Notes: generated by a model from the letters alone, not told the origin. 64,000 nt of DNA from Planctomycetota bacterium (GCA_029558835.1 JAKQDH010000105.1:1-64000); one strand, 5' to 3'. Shown: positions 35,836 through 45,506, counted from the first letter of the stretch. Made by a program: numbers and translations.

Positions 35836-37296
35836 TCAGCCCTCCTGAACGACCTTGCAGCCCAGCAGGGTGGCGAGCTGGGTGAAGCGGCGTTTGTGGT
35901 CGCCGTAGAAGGTCACGCGGTGCCAGCGCCAGAGGTCCCAGTCCGCAAGCAGTTTCTCGGCATCAGGCACCGTACAGGCCAGCTTCGTGCGGCAGGCCTT
36001 GTCCTCGTCGACATTCTCGACGCTCTTGCCTTGGTGCATGACCATGGCCCGCCGAGTGGGATCCAGCAGTGCCGTGGTCACCGTCTCGTTGAGGGGCATG
36101 AGCGAGCGCAACACGGCGCCCTTGCGGTCCTCCGAGTGCGAGCGAATGTGGCAGGGGTTGGTGGGACCGGTCGGGCCGTAGACCTTCGTCGGCGCCACAC
36201 AGTGGGCGTAGATGATCTGGTTCTTCGCGGTGTCGATGACCGGGTCGGAGATGAACCCCGGCCGCCCGATCAGGCTGGTGCCCGCCAGCATCGTGATGGT
36301 CGAGCGCAGGTCGGACTCGCAGGCGCCGATGAAACCGTCGTTGTTAAGCTGGCTGTAGCCCAGGCAGGGATAGGCGGGCAGCTTGCCGCCATAGAGAAGC
36401 CCCAGGCAGTCGATCGTGATCGCCCGTGCCCCGTGTTGCTGCATCAGGTTCCGCATGGTCACGTACATGTGGCCTGACTGTTCGATCACCTCGCGCGACG
36501 GCTCCACCACCTTCTCGGCTTCGCTCATCCAGCGCTGGGCCCATTGCCGGGCCTCCTGCACGTCGGCAGCGTCGTACGCCTGCTTGAACTCGTCGCTGGT
36601 GACACGCTGGACCCGGGTGCCGCACACGTCGGTAATCGCGGCTGCGGTCGGGGGGGGGGCATGGTCCATCACGTCCAGGATGGTGGCCGAGCGAAGCTGG
36701 GCGAGGCAGTCGAAGCAGTTGACGGCGTCGGCCACGTCCTCGAAGCGGGACGAGGCCACACCGACGACCGGCAGCTCCTCGCGCCGGGCCCGTGAGTACT
36801 CGATGAGGAACTCGCCGCTGCCGGCGTAGAGGTCGTCGACGAAGATGGTGGGTCGTTTGGTGACCGCGATCGCCCGGCCCGCGCCGGTCCAGATGCCGAC
36901 CATGTAAACCACGAACCCGTCCAGGTCCTGCGCGCTCTCCAGCAACTTCGTGGCCTCTTCGGCGTTCTGCACGGTGGTGGGGACGAAGTCAATGCTCGGA
37001 CACGCCAGGCGGAGCCGCTCGGTAAGCTCGCGTTTCCGTCCTTCGTAGTCGTAACCGCGGTTCGGCCAGGTGGGTTCCTCCGGTGGGCGGTGGGTGAATA
37101 CCAGGCCGACCTTCGCCTTCGCGCTGGCGGGCGGTTTGCTTTCCTCGCTGCCGCGGGCGGCGGCCGCCGGTGTTGCTCCCAGCAGCGTCGCCGCCGCCGA
37201 CACCCCGGCGGCACACATCGTACAACCTGCGAGAAACTCGCGCCGATTAAAATGCAGAGGACAACCCGACTGGAAGTCTCCTTCAGCACCGTGCAT
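35836..37296 (-). CDS. Tat-exported L-fucose isomerase-like protein
   Basis: A 486-residue protein. The N-terminus has a twin-arginine signal (NRREFLAGCTMCAAG) and a hydrophobic stretch. The mature part resembles the L-fucose/L-arabinose isomerase fold: an N-terminal Rossmann-like domain (VGLVFTHRPP), the middle VYGVAS-like VVGVASSRFEDV, ITIDCLGLLYGGKLPAYPCLG with a candidate metal ligand region, and a C-terminal beta domain ending RWHRVTFYGDHKRRF. Those enzymes act on sugars in the cytoplasm, so export is unusual and the substrate is unknown. It lies alone, convergent with the HEAT-repeat gene. Confidence 0.7.
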   Translation of the reverse strand: MHGAEGDFQSGCPLHFNRREFLAGCTMCAAGVSAAATLLGATPAAAARGSEESKPPASAKAKVGLVFTHRPPEEPTWPNRGYDYEGRKRELTERLRLACPSIDFVPTTVQNAEEATKLLESAQDLDGFVVYMVGIWTGAGRAIAVTKRPTIFVDDLYAGSGEFLIEYSRARREELPVVGVASSRFEDVADAVNCFDCLAQLRSATILDVMDHAPPPTAAAITDVCGTRVQRVTSDEFKQAYDAADVQEARQWAQRWMSEAEKVVEPSREVIEQSGHMYVTMRNLMQQHGARAITIDCLGLLYGGKLPAYPCLGYSQLNNDGFIGACESDLRSTITMLAGTSLIGRPGFISDPVIDTAKNQIIYAHCVAPTKVYGPTGPTNPCHIRSHSEDRKGAVLRSLMPLNETVTTALLDPTRRAMVMHQGKSVENVDEDKACRTKLACTVPDAEKLLADWDLWRWHRVTFYGDHKRRFTQLATLLGCKVVQEG

Positions 37297-37688
37297 GGCC
37301 GAACCCCCCCAACGAGCACACGATCAGGAATGCGACGCCGCTTCATGCTAAAGCGAGCTGCGCCCGGGCGAAAGAAGAAAAAGTGAGCGGGTCGCTTTCC
37401 AGGGACTCCAGGTCCCTGGCAACCATCGTGCGCCCTCCGGGCGGGAAGGGAGAAGAAAGAGAAGGCGGGCTGCGTACCAGGGACTCGAAGTCCCTGGCCA
37501 ACGGTCGTGCGCCCTCCGGGCGAAGAACGAACGTCCTGTTCCACCCGGCGTGAGCGTCCTGTTGCACCCGACCTGAGCATCCTCCTCCGCCCGGAGGGCG
37601 GTCGATCGTTGCCAGGGCCTTCCAGGCCCTGGGGGCGGGGCCCCCCTTCTTCTTATCTTCATTTCCCGGAGGGCGAAGTCGTACGGGT
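37297..37688. other. Intergenic region filled with palindromes
   Basis: Between the isomerase-like gene and the glycosidase gene. Open frames across it translate to repeated PGGR and FFF runs that reflect the repeats described separately; I see no gene. Confidence 0.55.
37399..37675. repeat. Cluster of CCAGGGACT hairpins with CGCCCTCCGGGCG motifs
   Basis: Two direct copies, with hairpins at 37399-37419 (CCAGGGAC-TCCAG-GTCCCTGG) and 37477-37497 (CCAGGGACT-CGA-AGTCCCTGG), 78 bases apart, are each followed by the palindrome CGCCCTCCGGGCG (about 37431-37443 and 37510-37522). A third copy is inverted: CGCCCGGAGGGCG at 37588-37600 followed by a hairpin with arms CCAGGGCCT and AGGCCCTGG at 37612-37632, with a last CCCGGAGGGCG at 37665-37675. 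Some copies are near a gene end and could work as terminators, but the order and spacing suggest a mobile repeat. Confidence 0.7.
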
Positions 37689-39218
37689 CTAGGGGATGCG
37701 CTTGTAGGCTGAGTACTCATGGGTATCCGGAATCACCGGGACGAAAACGCGGATGGTCTGGGCGGGGACCGAGACGCACAAGGTGCCGGAATGCACCGCG
37801 GTGGCGGCGTCGCTGAGCGCGTCGCGCAGTTGCGAGTCGTTCATCAGCCTGGAATCGCGGACCGGCAGGACTTCCTTGATAGCCCTTCCGGTGGGATTGG
37901 CCACGACGATTACCGTCTCGGCTACGTGGTCCGTTAAGCGCAGGAATGCCAGCAGCTTCTCGGAGTCGAGCAGGCGGAAATCGCCGACGCGCAGAGCGCG
38001 CCGGCCACGCCGCAGAGCGAGCAGCTTCTTCATCCACTGCAGATCGGGATTGTCATCGCGGACGAGGTCCCAGCGCATCGGCGCGCGGTTGGCCGGGTCC
38101 TTGCCGCCGGCCATGCCAACCTCGACGCCGTAATACAGATTGGGCGAGCCGGGCAGCGTGAACTGGAGCACCTGGGCGAGCCGCCGCCGCCAGAGTTCGG
38201 GCAGCCGGTCCTGGAGGCGCTCGGTGTCGTGATTGTCCAGCACGATCCAGCTCTTCAGCACGGGCTCCAGGCCGGTGTCGGCGATCATGCGCTTGATCAG
38301 CCGGCCGGCGTGGGCACCGGTTAAGTCGCGCTGGGCCAGAGCGAAGATGAGCTCGCGGTAGTAGAAGTTCATCACCGCATCGACGGCCGGTGACCACTGC
38401 TCGGGGTAATTCCAGATTTCGCCGACCACCAGCGAGCCGGGCTTCGCGGCATGGGCCGCCGCAGTGAGCTTCGTGAGAATGTCGAAGCCGAGGTCGAACG
38501 CGACGTCCAGCCGCCAGCCGTCCACGCCGTCGCGCAGATAGCCCTGCACGACCGAGTCGGCGTCGCCGAAGATGCGGGCCTGCACCTGCGGGTTCTCGAC
38601 GCGCAGCTCCGGCAGGTTGGCCACGTCCGCCCAGGCGCGGTAGCCGAGCTTGTACTTGGGGTCAATGAAGAACCAGTCACGGTAGGGGCTGTTCGGGTCC
38701 TGCATGGCGGCCCGGAACCACGCCGAGTTGCGACCCATGTGGTTGAACACGCCGTCAAGCACGAGCTTCATGCCGCGGGCGTGGCAGGCTTCCGCCAGGG
38801 CCCGCACGTCCGCCCGCGTGCCGTACTCGGGCGAGACCTCGAAGTAGTCTTCTGCGTCGTACTTGTGGTTGGTGTATGCCTTATGGATCGGGTTGAGATA
38901 CAGCACGTCGACGCCGAGGCCGTGGATGTAGTCAAGCTGGCCGCGCAGGCTCGTGAGGTCCCCACCCCAGAAGTCCAGTTCCTGACTCCATACCTGCACA
39001 TCCGGCAGGAACGGCCCGCGGTCCGGCGTCTCTGCCCACGCCCGCCAGCGCCGCGGCGGCGAATACAGAGACTGCTTCCCCTCCAGGTCCGTCGGCGGCG
39101 CAAAGCGATCGACGATCACCTGGTAGACAACCGCCCCGTTGCGCCAGTCGGCCTGGCGCTCGTCGAATATCGCTGGGCAGGGCTGCAACCCCATAGTTGT
39201 GCCGCCAACGGCAGCCAT
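37689..39218 (-). CDS. GH13 alpha-amylase family protein (neopullulanase/cyclomaltodextrinase-like)
   Basis: A 509-residue glycoside hydrolase of family 13. The four conserved regions are visible: DGVFNH, GWRLDVAFD (nucleophile Asp), VGEIWNYPEQW (acid/base Glu) and VLDNHDTERL (Asp). The start contains YQVIVDRFAPP, and the TIM barrel is followed by a beta domain ending FVPVIP. The motifs fit neopullulanase or maltogenic amylases, which cut alpha-glucans inside the cell; no signal peptide is seen. It is followed on the plus side of its start, 30 bases away, by the end of the UDP-sugar pyrophosphorylase gene on the same strand. Confidence 0.9.
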   Translation of the reverse strand: MAAVGGTTMGLQPCPAIFDERQADWRNGAVVYQVIVDRFAPPTDLEGKQSLYSPPRRWRAWAETPDRGPFLPDVQVWSQELDFWGGDLTSLRGQLDYIHGLGVDVLYLNPIHKAYTNHKYDAEDYFEVSPEYGTRADVRALAEACHARGMKLVLDGVFNHMGRNSAWFRAAMQDPNSPYRDWFFIDPKYKLGYRAWADVANLPELRVENPQVQARIFGDADSVVQGYLRDGVDGWRLDVAFDLGFDILTKLTAAAHAAKPGSLVVGEIWNYPEQWSPAVDAVMNFYYRELIFALAQRDLTGAHAGRLIKRMIADTGLEPVLKSWIVLDNHDTERLQDRLPELWRRRLAQVLQFTLPGSPNLYYGVEVGMAGGKDPANRAPMRWDLVRDDNPDLQWMKKLLALRRGRRALRVGDFRLLDSEKLLAFLRLTDHVAETVIVVANPTGRAIKEVLPVRDSRLMNDSQLRDALSDAATAVHSGTLCVSVPAQTIRVFVPVIPDTHEYSAYKRIP

Positions 39219-39248
39219 CGTTAGTGTAGGGACGTCGGGCGTGTCGCC

Positions 39249-40694
39249 TTAGGACAGGTAGAGTTGCCCGCCCGGTTCTACCACGCTGGGCAACTCAGAG
39301 CGCCTCTCGCGTACATCCTCCGCGTCGAGCGCAAACGACGGCGCGATGACGACCGTGCAGTCCGGCTCGCCGTCGGGCCGGCGGGGGATGTGCACGCCGG
39401 CCGCCTCCAGCCAGCGGCACGCCCGGCGCACCTGGTCACGCTGCGCCCACTCCAGTGAGTCCACGCCGGTGGCATTCTTGACCGGCGAGAACTCCTCCGC
39501 CCGGTCGACCTCCAGCACCAGCGCATGATCAGCCAGGGGCAGAGCGTCGAAGATGAACGTCTCCAGCTTGACGGCATTCGGCGTCGTCGGCATCTGGAGT
39601 GACCCGAACTCATCGACGAACGGCACGGCCTTCTCCGCCCGCCGGAACGGAAGCTGAAACGTCTGCCCCACGATGCGATCGACGAACCACGTGTCGAGCA
39701 GGTGAATGGCCAGATTGCCGGCGTCGAACTTGCGCCGACCGTCGGGAGTGCGGGCCGTGGCGTACTCGTCCGGGAAATCGGTGTACTCGATCACGACGAC
39801 CTCGCCGTCGTGCAGGCAGACGTTGCCGACCTTCTCGTGATCATCGGCCTTGGCGCAGACCTTGGTGGACATGTCCGAGCCGGCCTGGGCGTGCAGTCCG
39901 ATGAACAGGGGGTCAAACGGCTTGACCAGCGGGTTGTCCACCTGGAAGTAGCTGATGATGTCGATGCCGCGGTCGTGCATGTCGAGCAGGGCCTCGTTCT
40001 CCACCAGGGCCCGCAGCGTGCCGCCATGCCCGTCGGGGGCGAGGGCGAGCCGGTGCTTCTGAGCCAGCAGCAACCGCCCCTGGAAGTCAAATGCCGGCAG
40101 CATGCCCTGCGCGAAGAAGCAGATGTCCTCCGGCGGTAACCCGAAATACTGCTGCTGCTGGAAGTACGCCTCGGTGCGCTCGTGGTTCTCCGGGCTGGTC
40201 ATGATGTACCAGGGGATGGGTGCATCGTAGCGGTCCCGGGCGGTGGCCAGCATGGCCGCAAAGAGACCGAACAGCGACAGCCCGCCGCTGGGGGTGACGA
40301 CCACCTCCCCCTTGGGCCCGTCAAAGCCCAGGCGGGTGCCCTGTCCGCCGGCCACGGTGAGGACGGCCACCTTGCCCTCCTTGAGCATCTGTCGGCCGAG
40401 TTCGAGCGCCTCAGCATAGAGGCGCTTCTGGCCCGACCCCGGGGCGCGGGACCAGACCGGGGCGGGTTCGAGGTTGGCCGGCACGACCTTCGGCGGCACC
40501 TGGCGCACGTGCGACTCGAGCAGGGGTTCGACCAGATCCCACGGGATCGACTCAATGTCGTCGAGGAGCTGCGCCTGCTGGGCGGGGTTCAGCTCGGGGA
40601 ACCAGCGCAGGACGTGGTCCTGCCCCCGGGGGCTCAGAGCGGCCAGGCAAGTTTGGTAGCGCCGTTCGATCGGTCGACTGCCGGTAATGACCAT
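39249..40694 (-). CDS. UDP-sugar (UDP-GlcNAc-type) pyrophosphorylase
   Basis: A 481-residue nucleotidyltransferase of the eukaryote-type UDPGP family. The UTP-binding signature VAGGQGTRLGFDGPKG is near residue 110, followed by YIMTSPENHE, the QVDNPLV metal/sugar region and KVGNVCLHDGEVVVIEY. It should make UDP-N-acetylglucosamine or a related sugar nucleotide from UTP and sugar-1-phosphate. GGGAGGACCGG before the ATG at 40694 sets the start; the frame stays open to 40865 without family sequence. It lies upstream of the GH13 gene and probably shares its transcript. glmS at 46.2 kb supplies the amino sugar pathway. Confidence 0.88.
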   Translation of the reverse strand: MVITGSRPIERRYQTCLAALSPRGQDHVLRWFPELNPAQQAQLLDDIESIPWDLVEPLLESHVRQVPPKVVPANLEPAPVWSRAPGSGQKRLYAEALELGRQMLKEGKVAVLTVAGGQGTRLGFDGPKGEVVVTPSGGLSLFGLFAAMLATARDRYDAPIPWYIMTSPENHERTEAYFQQQQYFGLPPEDICFFAQGMLPAFDFQGRLLLAQKHRLALAPDGHGGTLRALVENEALLDMHDRGIDIISYFQVDNPLVKPFDPLFIGLHAQAGSDMSTKVCAKADDHEKVGNVCLHDGEVVVIEYTDFPDEYATARTPDGRRKFDAGNLAIHLLDTWFVDRIVGQTFQLPFRRAEKAVPFVDEFGSLQMPTTPNAVKLETFIFDALPLADHALVLEVDRAEEFSPVKNATGVDSLEWAQRDQVRRACRWLEAAGVHIPRRPDGEPDCTVVIAPSFALDAEDVRERRSELPSVVEPGGQLYLS

Positions 40695-41041
40695 CCGGTC
40701 CTCCCTTCCCGGGGACTGGCGGCGGTCCGCCCCCAGTCCCATCCTACGTGGCTCCGTCGCCGGGGTGCGGGCGGAGTCCGCCGCCCGTGGTCCGGCCCGG
40801 GCGAACCCCGGCCACCCGCGCGGCGGTGAAGCGGGCACGATACCGCCCACGGCTTGCGGCCACAACCCACGTGGCGGTACTTTCCACGCGGCGAAAGCCG
40901 GTTAAGTGATTGGGGCGCCTGAGGTTGTGTTTTCTGTGAATCTGCGAATCCGTGCGGCACGATACGGTGTATAAAGTGATGAAGACAGGTAGCCCGGGTG
41001 GAGGTGGTCTGCCCCTCTCGCCCGGCGCGGTGGGGCTATAG
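40695..41041. other. Divergent intergenic region
   Basis: Lies between the UDP-sugar pyrophosphorylase gene and the GspE-like gene and should hold both promoters. I see no repeat, RNA or clear promoter. An AT-richer part is at 40900-40985. Confidence 0.4.
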
Positions 41042-42775
41042 GTGACTCAGGAACCGGTGCGAGCAACCGTGAGTGTCGCGGAAATCCTGCTTCAGCGTGA
41101 GAAGATAACCTCCACTCAGCTCGAGCAGGCCATGCATGCTCGCAAGCCCTCCGAGCGCGTCGAGCGCTGCCTGGCGCGGCTGGGGTTCATCAACGAGCTT
41201 GACTATCTGGAAGTCTACGGCGAGCAGCTTGCCCTGCCGCTGGTGGACCTGTCCGAAATTCAGATCGATCCGGACCTGCTCAAGCAGATTCCGTCCAAGG
41301 CCGTCCATCGCTACCGCCTCATCCCCATCGACCGGCATAACGGCGTCATCCGGGTGGCCACCGCTAACCCCTTCGATCTGTACGCCTTCGACGAGCTGCG
41401 CATGCTCACGGGGGCGAAGATCGAGATGGTGCTGGCGCCGGAGGCGGAAATCTCCCGCATCATCAAGCAGTACTACGGCGTGGGCGGGCAGACCATCCAG
41501 GACATGGTGGGCGAATCGCAGGTGGAGATCGTCCGCGAGGACGACGCCGACAACGCCGACCTCATCGAGCAGGCCCAGGAAGCCACCGTCGTCAAGCTCG
41601 TCAACGAAATCCTGCTGGAGGCGATCCGCGAGCGGGCCAGCGACGTGCACATTGAGCCCTACGAGGACAACCTCAAGATCCGCTACCGCATCGACGGGGT
41701 GCTGCACACCGCGAATGTGCCGCCGGAAATCCAGCGCTTCCACGCGGCCATCGTCAGCCGCATCAAGATTCTGTCCAACCTCAACATCGCCGAAAAGCGC
41801 CTGCCGCAGGACGGCGGGTTCAAGATCAAGGCCCAGAACCGCGATATCGACCTGCGCGTCAGCATCATCCCCGGCGCCTTCGGCGGGGCCGTCGTGATGC
41901 GCATCCTCGACAAGCAGTCAGTGCAGTACACGCTTGACCAGCTTGGGCTGATGGACCAGGCGCTGGAGCGGCTCAACCGGTTGATTCACCAGCCCTTCGG
42001 CATCGTGCTGGTCACCGGTCCTACCGGCTCGGGCAAGACCACCACGCTCTATGCCGCGCTCAACTCCATCAAGAGCGATGAGGTCAAGGTGCTTACCGTC
42101 GAGGACCCCATCGAGTACTACATCGACGGCATTCAGCAGGTGCAGGTCAAGCCGCACATCGGGCTGACGTTCGCGGCCGGGCTGCGCAGCTTCCTGCGGC
42201 ACGACCCGGACGTCATCCTGGTCGGCGAAATCCGCGACCTGGAGACGGCCGAGGTCGCCATCAATGCGTCGCTCACCGGCCACCTGGTCTTCAGCACCCT
42301 GCACACCAACGACGCGGTGACGGCCACCACGCGCTTGCTCGATATGGGCGTGGAGCCGTTCCTGGTTTCCAGCGCGGTGACCGGCGTGCTCGCCCAGCGG
42401 CTGGTGCGTCTGATCTGCAAGCACTGCAAGACCGAGTACACGGGCGACCCGGCCAAGCTGCCCGAGGATTTCCCGCACGATCAGGGCCTGAAGCTCTATA
42501 AAGGCAAGGGCTGTCGCGAGTGCCGCCACACCGGCTACCGCGGGCGGACGGGGTTGTTCGAGCTGCTCAATGTTGATGATGAACTGCGCCAGTTGATCGT
42601 GCGCCGGCGCAGCGCCACCGAGATGTTGGTCGCTGCCCGCCGCAAGGGCATCCGCCTCATGCGCGATGACGGCTGGGTCAAGTGCCACAAGGGCATGACC
42701 ACCGTCGAAGAAGTCCTCCGCGTCACCAAGACCGAAGGCCTGCCCACCACCGCCGCCACCACTCAGACCGCCTAA
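41042..42775 (+). CDS. GspE/PilB-type secretion or pilus assembly ATPase
   Basis: A 577-residue hexameric ATPase of type II secretion or type IV pili. The N-terminal MshEN (GspE N) domain spans about the first 160 residues. The catalytic part has Walker A GPTGSGKTTTLYA, the Asp box with TVEDPIE, Walker B VILVGEIRD and the His box. The zinc-binding CxxC pairs CKHCKTEYTG and CRECRHTGYRG lie near the C-terminus. It drives pilin assembly and would act with the prepilin protein at 5147-6043. GTG start at 41042. The rest of the apparatus is not in this window. Confidence 0.94.
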   Translation: MTQEPVRATVSVAEILLQREKITSTQLEQAMHARKPSERVERCLARLGFINELDYLEVYGEQLALPLVDLSEIQIDPDLLKQIPSKAVHRYRLIPIDRHNGVIRVATANPFDLYAFDELRMLTGAKIEMVLAPEAEISRIIKQYYGVGGQTIQDMVGESQVEIVREDDADNADLIEQAQEATVVKLVNEILLEAIRERASDVHIEPYEDNLKIRYRIDGVLHTANVPPEIQRFHAAIVSRIKILSNLNIAEKRLPQDGGFKIKAQNRDIDLRVSIIPGAFGGAVVMRILDKQSVQYTLDQLGLMDQALERLNRLIHQPFGIVLVTGPTGSGKTTTLYAALNSIKSDEVKVLTVEDPIEYYIDGIQQVQVKPHIGLTFAAGLRSFLRHDPDVILVGEIRDLETAEVAINASLTGHLVFSTLHTNDAVTATTRLLDMGVEPFLVSSAVTGVLAQRLVRLICKHCKTEYTGDPAKLPEDFPHDQGLKLYKGKGCRECRHTGYRGRTGLFELLNVDDELRQLIVRRRSATEMLVAARRKGIRLMRDDGWVKCHKGMTTVEEVLRVTKTEGLPTTAATTQTA

Positions 42776-43289
42776 CAGCACCCCTCTCCCCCGAGGGGGA
42801 GAGGTAGGGTGAGGGGGAGTAGTGCAGTCATTCAACCCTCCCCGAACCCGCCCACACGACTGCGTGTGACTCTCCTCCCTCTTCGTGCCCTTCGCTCTTC
42901 GTGGTGCGATCCTGGCTCTGATTCTCACCACGAAGGACACGAAGACCACGAAGCAGGGACCCGCCGCCTCACGCGGCACCGTCGAAGCCGGTCAGCTCGC
43001 CGTCCCGCCCCCTGCAGGCAGAACATGAAGTGCCAGTAGTTCCGCATCGAGCCCCAAACCAGGGTGCACGTCGCCCGGGAGTCCTGCGATCGCGCAACAC
43101 CTGTTCAAAACACCTGGTAATCGGGCGCCTTGCGAAACAGCGCCCGCCGCGCCGCTGTCCCGATTCTGCCCATTACGTCGTCCCCCTGCAACTTTCTTCA
43201 GTCAGTCGACACGGCTCGCCGCCTGTTGCGACGCCCGCACACCCCCTACTCGAATGAGCCAATACCCCGCCCCTCCACGGCGCGCCTGT
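42776..43289. other. Intergenic region after the GspE-like gene
   Basis: Apart from the hairpin at 42781-42804 there is a short, imperfect inverted repeat at about 42880-42955 (CTTCGTGGTGCG and CACCACGAAGGACACGAAG). No gene is supported. Confidence 0.4.
42781..42804 (+). repeat. CCCTCTCCC-type hairpin, copy 2
   Basis: CCTCTCCCCC and GGGGGAGAGG form a ten-pair stem six bases after the gspE-like stop codon. GGTGAGGGGG follows. It may help to stop transcription, but lacks a T-run. Confidence 0.6.
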
Positions 43290-44618
43290 CTACACCTTGT
43301 CAGACTGCTCGCCCGCCGATCCGTCCTGTTGCGTGTTTCGGGTGCGCCGCTCGATCTCAGCTTCGAGAGCTGCGACGTTCTTGTCGATTGCCCTCCAATC
43401 GGGGCGACAGTTGACCAGTACTACCGGCGCGGACTGACCAAGGCGCTGCCCCTTCTCTGCGTCCCACAGTTCGTTGACACCGTTCGCAATCCAGGCACGC
43501 TCGAACTTGACGAAGTCGAGCATGACCCGAGCTGCAGTGGCGGTCCCATCATCCCGTACAACAGCGTGACGCAACGCGTCGAAAACCAAACGCTCATCTG
43601 GGAAACTCAACAGGACGTTCGCCTCAAACAAGCCGTCGTCGCGCTGCAAGTGAAGCTGCACGATGCCCTGGTGCGCTGCTTTCACAGAAGCACACAGGCG
43701 CTCAAACGAACTGAAAGGAGGTTGGTCCTGCAACCGGAGGGAAAGACGTGTCGGAATACTCAGTCGCTCGATAGCGACCGACTTGCGCGCCTTCAGGTCG
43801 CCGACCGTCGCATCCCCGAATAGGGCGCGAAACCCCTCGAGTTCGTAGAGGTGTTCGCGGAGTATTGTACGGTACGACTTCACACCCAGTTCGTTCTCCA
43901 CGGCATATTCGGCGAGGGTCTTGATAAGGGGCAGATCGGCAGACAGAAGTTGGATATCCTCGGGCTCGTCCGGGTTTACAACGGAATTCTGATCGAAGGC
44001 ATGCGCCACGGCGCACCTGCCAGACTTGTAAAGATAGGCACCGACATCGAGGTTCTGCGCTACAAGCTGATCCCGGCGCTCCACTGCCTGCTTGTCATTC
44101 AGCTTGCCGACCGTCCGGTTGATCCAGGCTACCTGGTCGGGGCCTGGGCCATACAGGATGTTAATGATCTTGAAGTACCCGAGGAATTGGTATGGCAGGA
44201 GATTGGCTGACGAGGCCTCTCGATAGAGAGCTAACCCGAGCTTGCCCCTCGGATCAGTGGGCTCGGGCAGATGCTCAATTGGCGCATCGTCGATGAACCG
44301 ACCGATTCCCTTGCCGATGAACAGCGGCGCGCCGCTCGTGCACGCGCTGGTCGTCTCGACCAAAGCCCCACCTCGGACCCACGCAAGAACGCTCATGAAC
44401 TCCTGCAGTAATCTCCTCGCTGCGAGTAGGTCGAACTCTGATCCGATACGAACGACCAAGCTCGGCGCGCGCTCAGTTGTCTCCGGTCGGAGGGTAATGG
44501 TATGGCCACGAAAACGAACCTGCAAATCTTTCGATGGCCACCCGACGTCTGTGCTGACCCCCATGACGAAGTAGCCGCCGAATCGCTGCATCGGGCTGGG
44601 TGTTCCACTGTTGCTCAT
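43290..44618 (-). CDS. Hypothetical protein, MauJ-like
   Basis: A 442-residue soluble protein. It resembles proteins annotated as methylamine utilization protein MauJ, whose role is not known: N-terminal beta strands, a middle region with LPYQFLGYFKIINILYG, GPDQVAWINRTVG, and a diagnostic DVGAYLYKSGRCAVAHAF segment. The C-terminal half has SADLPLIKTLAEYAVENELG. I base this on memory of the family, not a search. No mau genes are near, so the name should not be read as function. GGAG before ATG at 44618 sets the start. It opens an accessory-looking stretch that ends at about 45860. Confidence 0.65.
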   Translation of the reverse strand: MSNSGTPSPMQRFGGYFVMGVSTDVGWPSKDLQVRFRGHTITLRPETTERAPSLVVRIGSEFDLLAARRLLQEFMSVLAWVRGGALVETTSACTSGAPLFIGKGIGRFIDDAPIEHLPEPTDPRGKLGLALYREASSANLLPYQFLGYFKIINILYGPGPDQVAWINRTVGKLNDKQAVERRDQLVAQNLDVGAYLYKSGRCAVAHAFDQNSVVNPDEPEDIQLLSADLPLIKTLAEYAVENELGVKSYRTILREHLYELEGFRALFGDATVGDLKARKSVAIERLSIPTRLSLRLQDQPPFSSFERLCASVKAAHQGIVQLHLQRDDGLFEANVLLSFPDERLVFDALRHAVVRDDGTATAARVMLDFVKFERAWIANGVNELWDAEKGQRLGQSAPVVLVNCRPDWRAIDKNVAALEAEIERRTRNTQQDGSAGEQSDKV

Positions 44619-44960
44619 TCTGCCAACTCCAGATCGCACTGCACGCGTACGAGCGCCAGGGTACCCGGGGGGCTCAGAATGCAGTCGGTCTCGAATGGCG
44701 CCCTCAGGTATCGTCCGCGCTTCGTCTCCAGGCGCTCCTCCGGACACAGGGCGTTCAGCACAGGCGCCCCGCGGGGCGCCCTCTTCTGGCTAGCCCGTCT
44801 CTTGGACTGCGGATTACGCCTGAGGCCAAACGCCCCGGGTGTCCACCTCAATGAGATTCTGTCGTATGCTCTCCCCGCGCGTCAATCTCGGGGGGGTCCC
44901 TGTTTCGACGCCTGGCAGGGCAAATCAGGGAGACCGGGCGTGTCGCTGCGCGAGCCGACG
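44619..44960. other. Intergenic region in the accessory stretch
   Basis: No gene is supported. Short inverted repeats around 44755-44790 (CAGGCGCCCCGCGGGGCGCC) make a compact palindrome, otherwise nothing stands out. Confidence 0.35.
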
Positions 44961-45506
44961 CTACTCAGTGCCCATGCTGCGAATCTGCTCTGGAGTCAGC
45001 CAATATGGCGCCAATGCGGCCCGGATAGCCCTCCCACACGTTAGGAAATGGGCGACCAGCTCTTGGGGTTCCTCACGCTTGAGGTTCTCCCAGATCCAAA
45101 TCCCAACACCCTCGGCCGCATCCGTGTTGCCATGTTTCTCGCCTGTCGCGAACCACACCATGATGTCTTGTAGCACGTACTCGAAGACGTCCTTGTTGAG
45201 CAACTCCCGACACTGCGGTATGAGCTCCGCTGCCTGCATGCCAGCGCGCCCTTGGTCAAGTGCCTTCCCGAATCTCCTGACTCCCACTTGTCTCATGACG
45301 TCTGCTCCCGTCAGCACCGCCATACCGATGCCTCCCATCGTGAAGCAGAGCAGGCGTTCAGGTCTCATGGGGTGGTACTGGATGCGCTCGTTGGCTGCAA
45401 CGTCCATCAACGCCTTATCGAGGCTCAGTGCCACAAGGAAGGCTGCCCCAGGCAATCGCTCCGCGAGCTGAATGAGACGCCTCTTCTCTCTTCCGAAGCC
45501 AAGCAT
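44961..45506 (-). CDS. Hypothetical protein
   Basis: A protein of 181 residues (204 if the start is at 45575). I do not recognise it. It is helical, with no signal peptide, and has HGNTDAAEGVGIWIWENLKR near residue 125 and a final LAPYWLTPEQIRSMGTE. The MLGFGREKRR start at 45506 has GAGAG upstream. It lies between the MauJ-like gene and a nucleotidyltransferase fragment on the same strand, in sequence with a little less GC bias than the neighbouring housekeeping genes. Confidence 0.55.
   Translation of the reverse strand: MLGFGREKRRLIQLAERLPGAAFLVALSLDKALMDVAANERIQYHPMRPERLLCFTMGGIGMAVLTGADVMRQVGVRRFGKALDQGRAGMQAAELIPQCRELLNKDVFEYVLQDIMVWFATGEKHGNTDAAEGVGIWIWENLKREEPQELVAHFLTCGRAIRAALAPYWLTPEQIRSMGTE

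Noticed and set aside
37343-37720. Minus-strand frames at 37.3-37.7 kb that look repetitive
   Set aside because: They are read-outs of the hairpin repeats (PGGR and FFF runs), not proteins.
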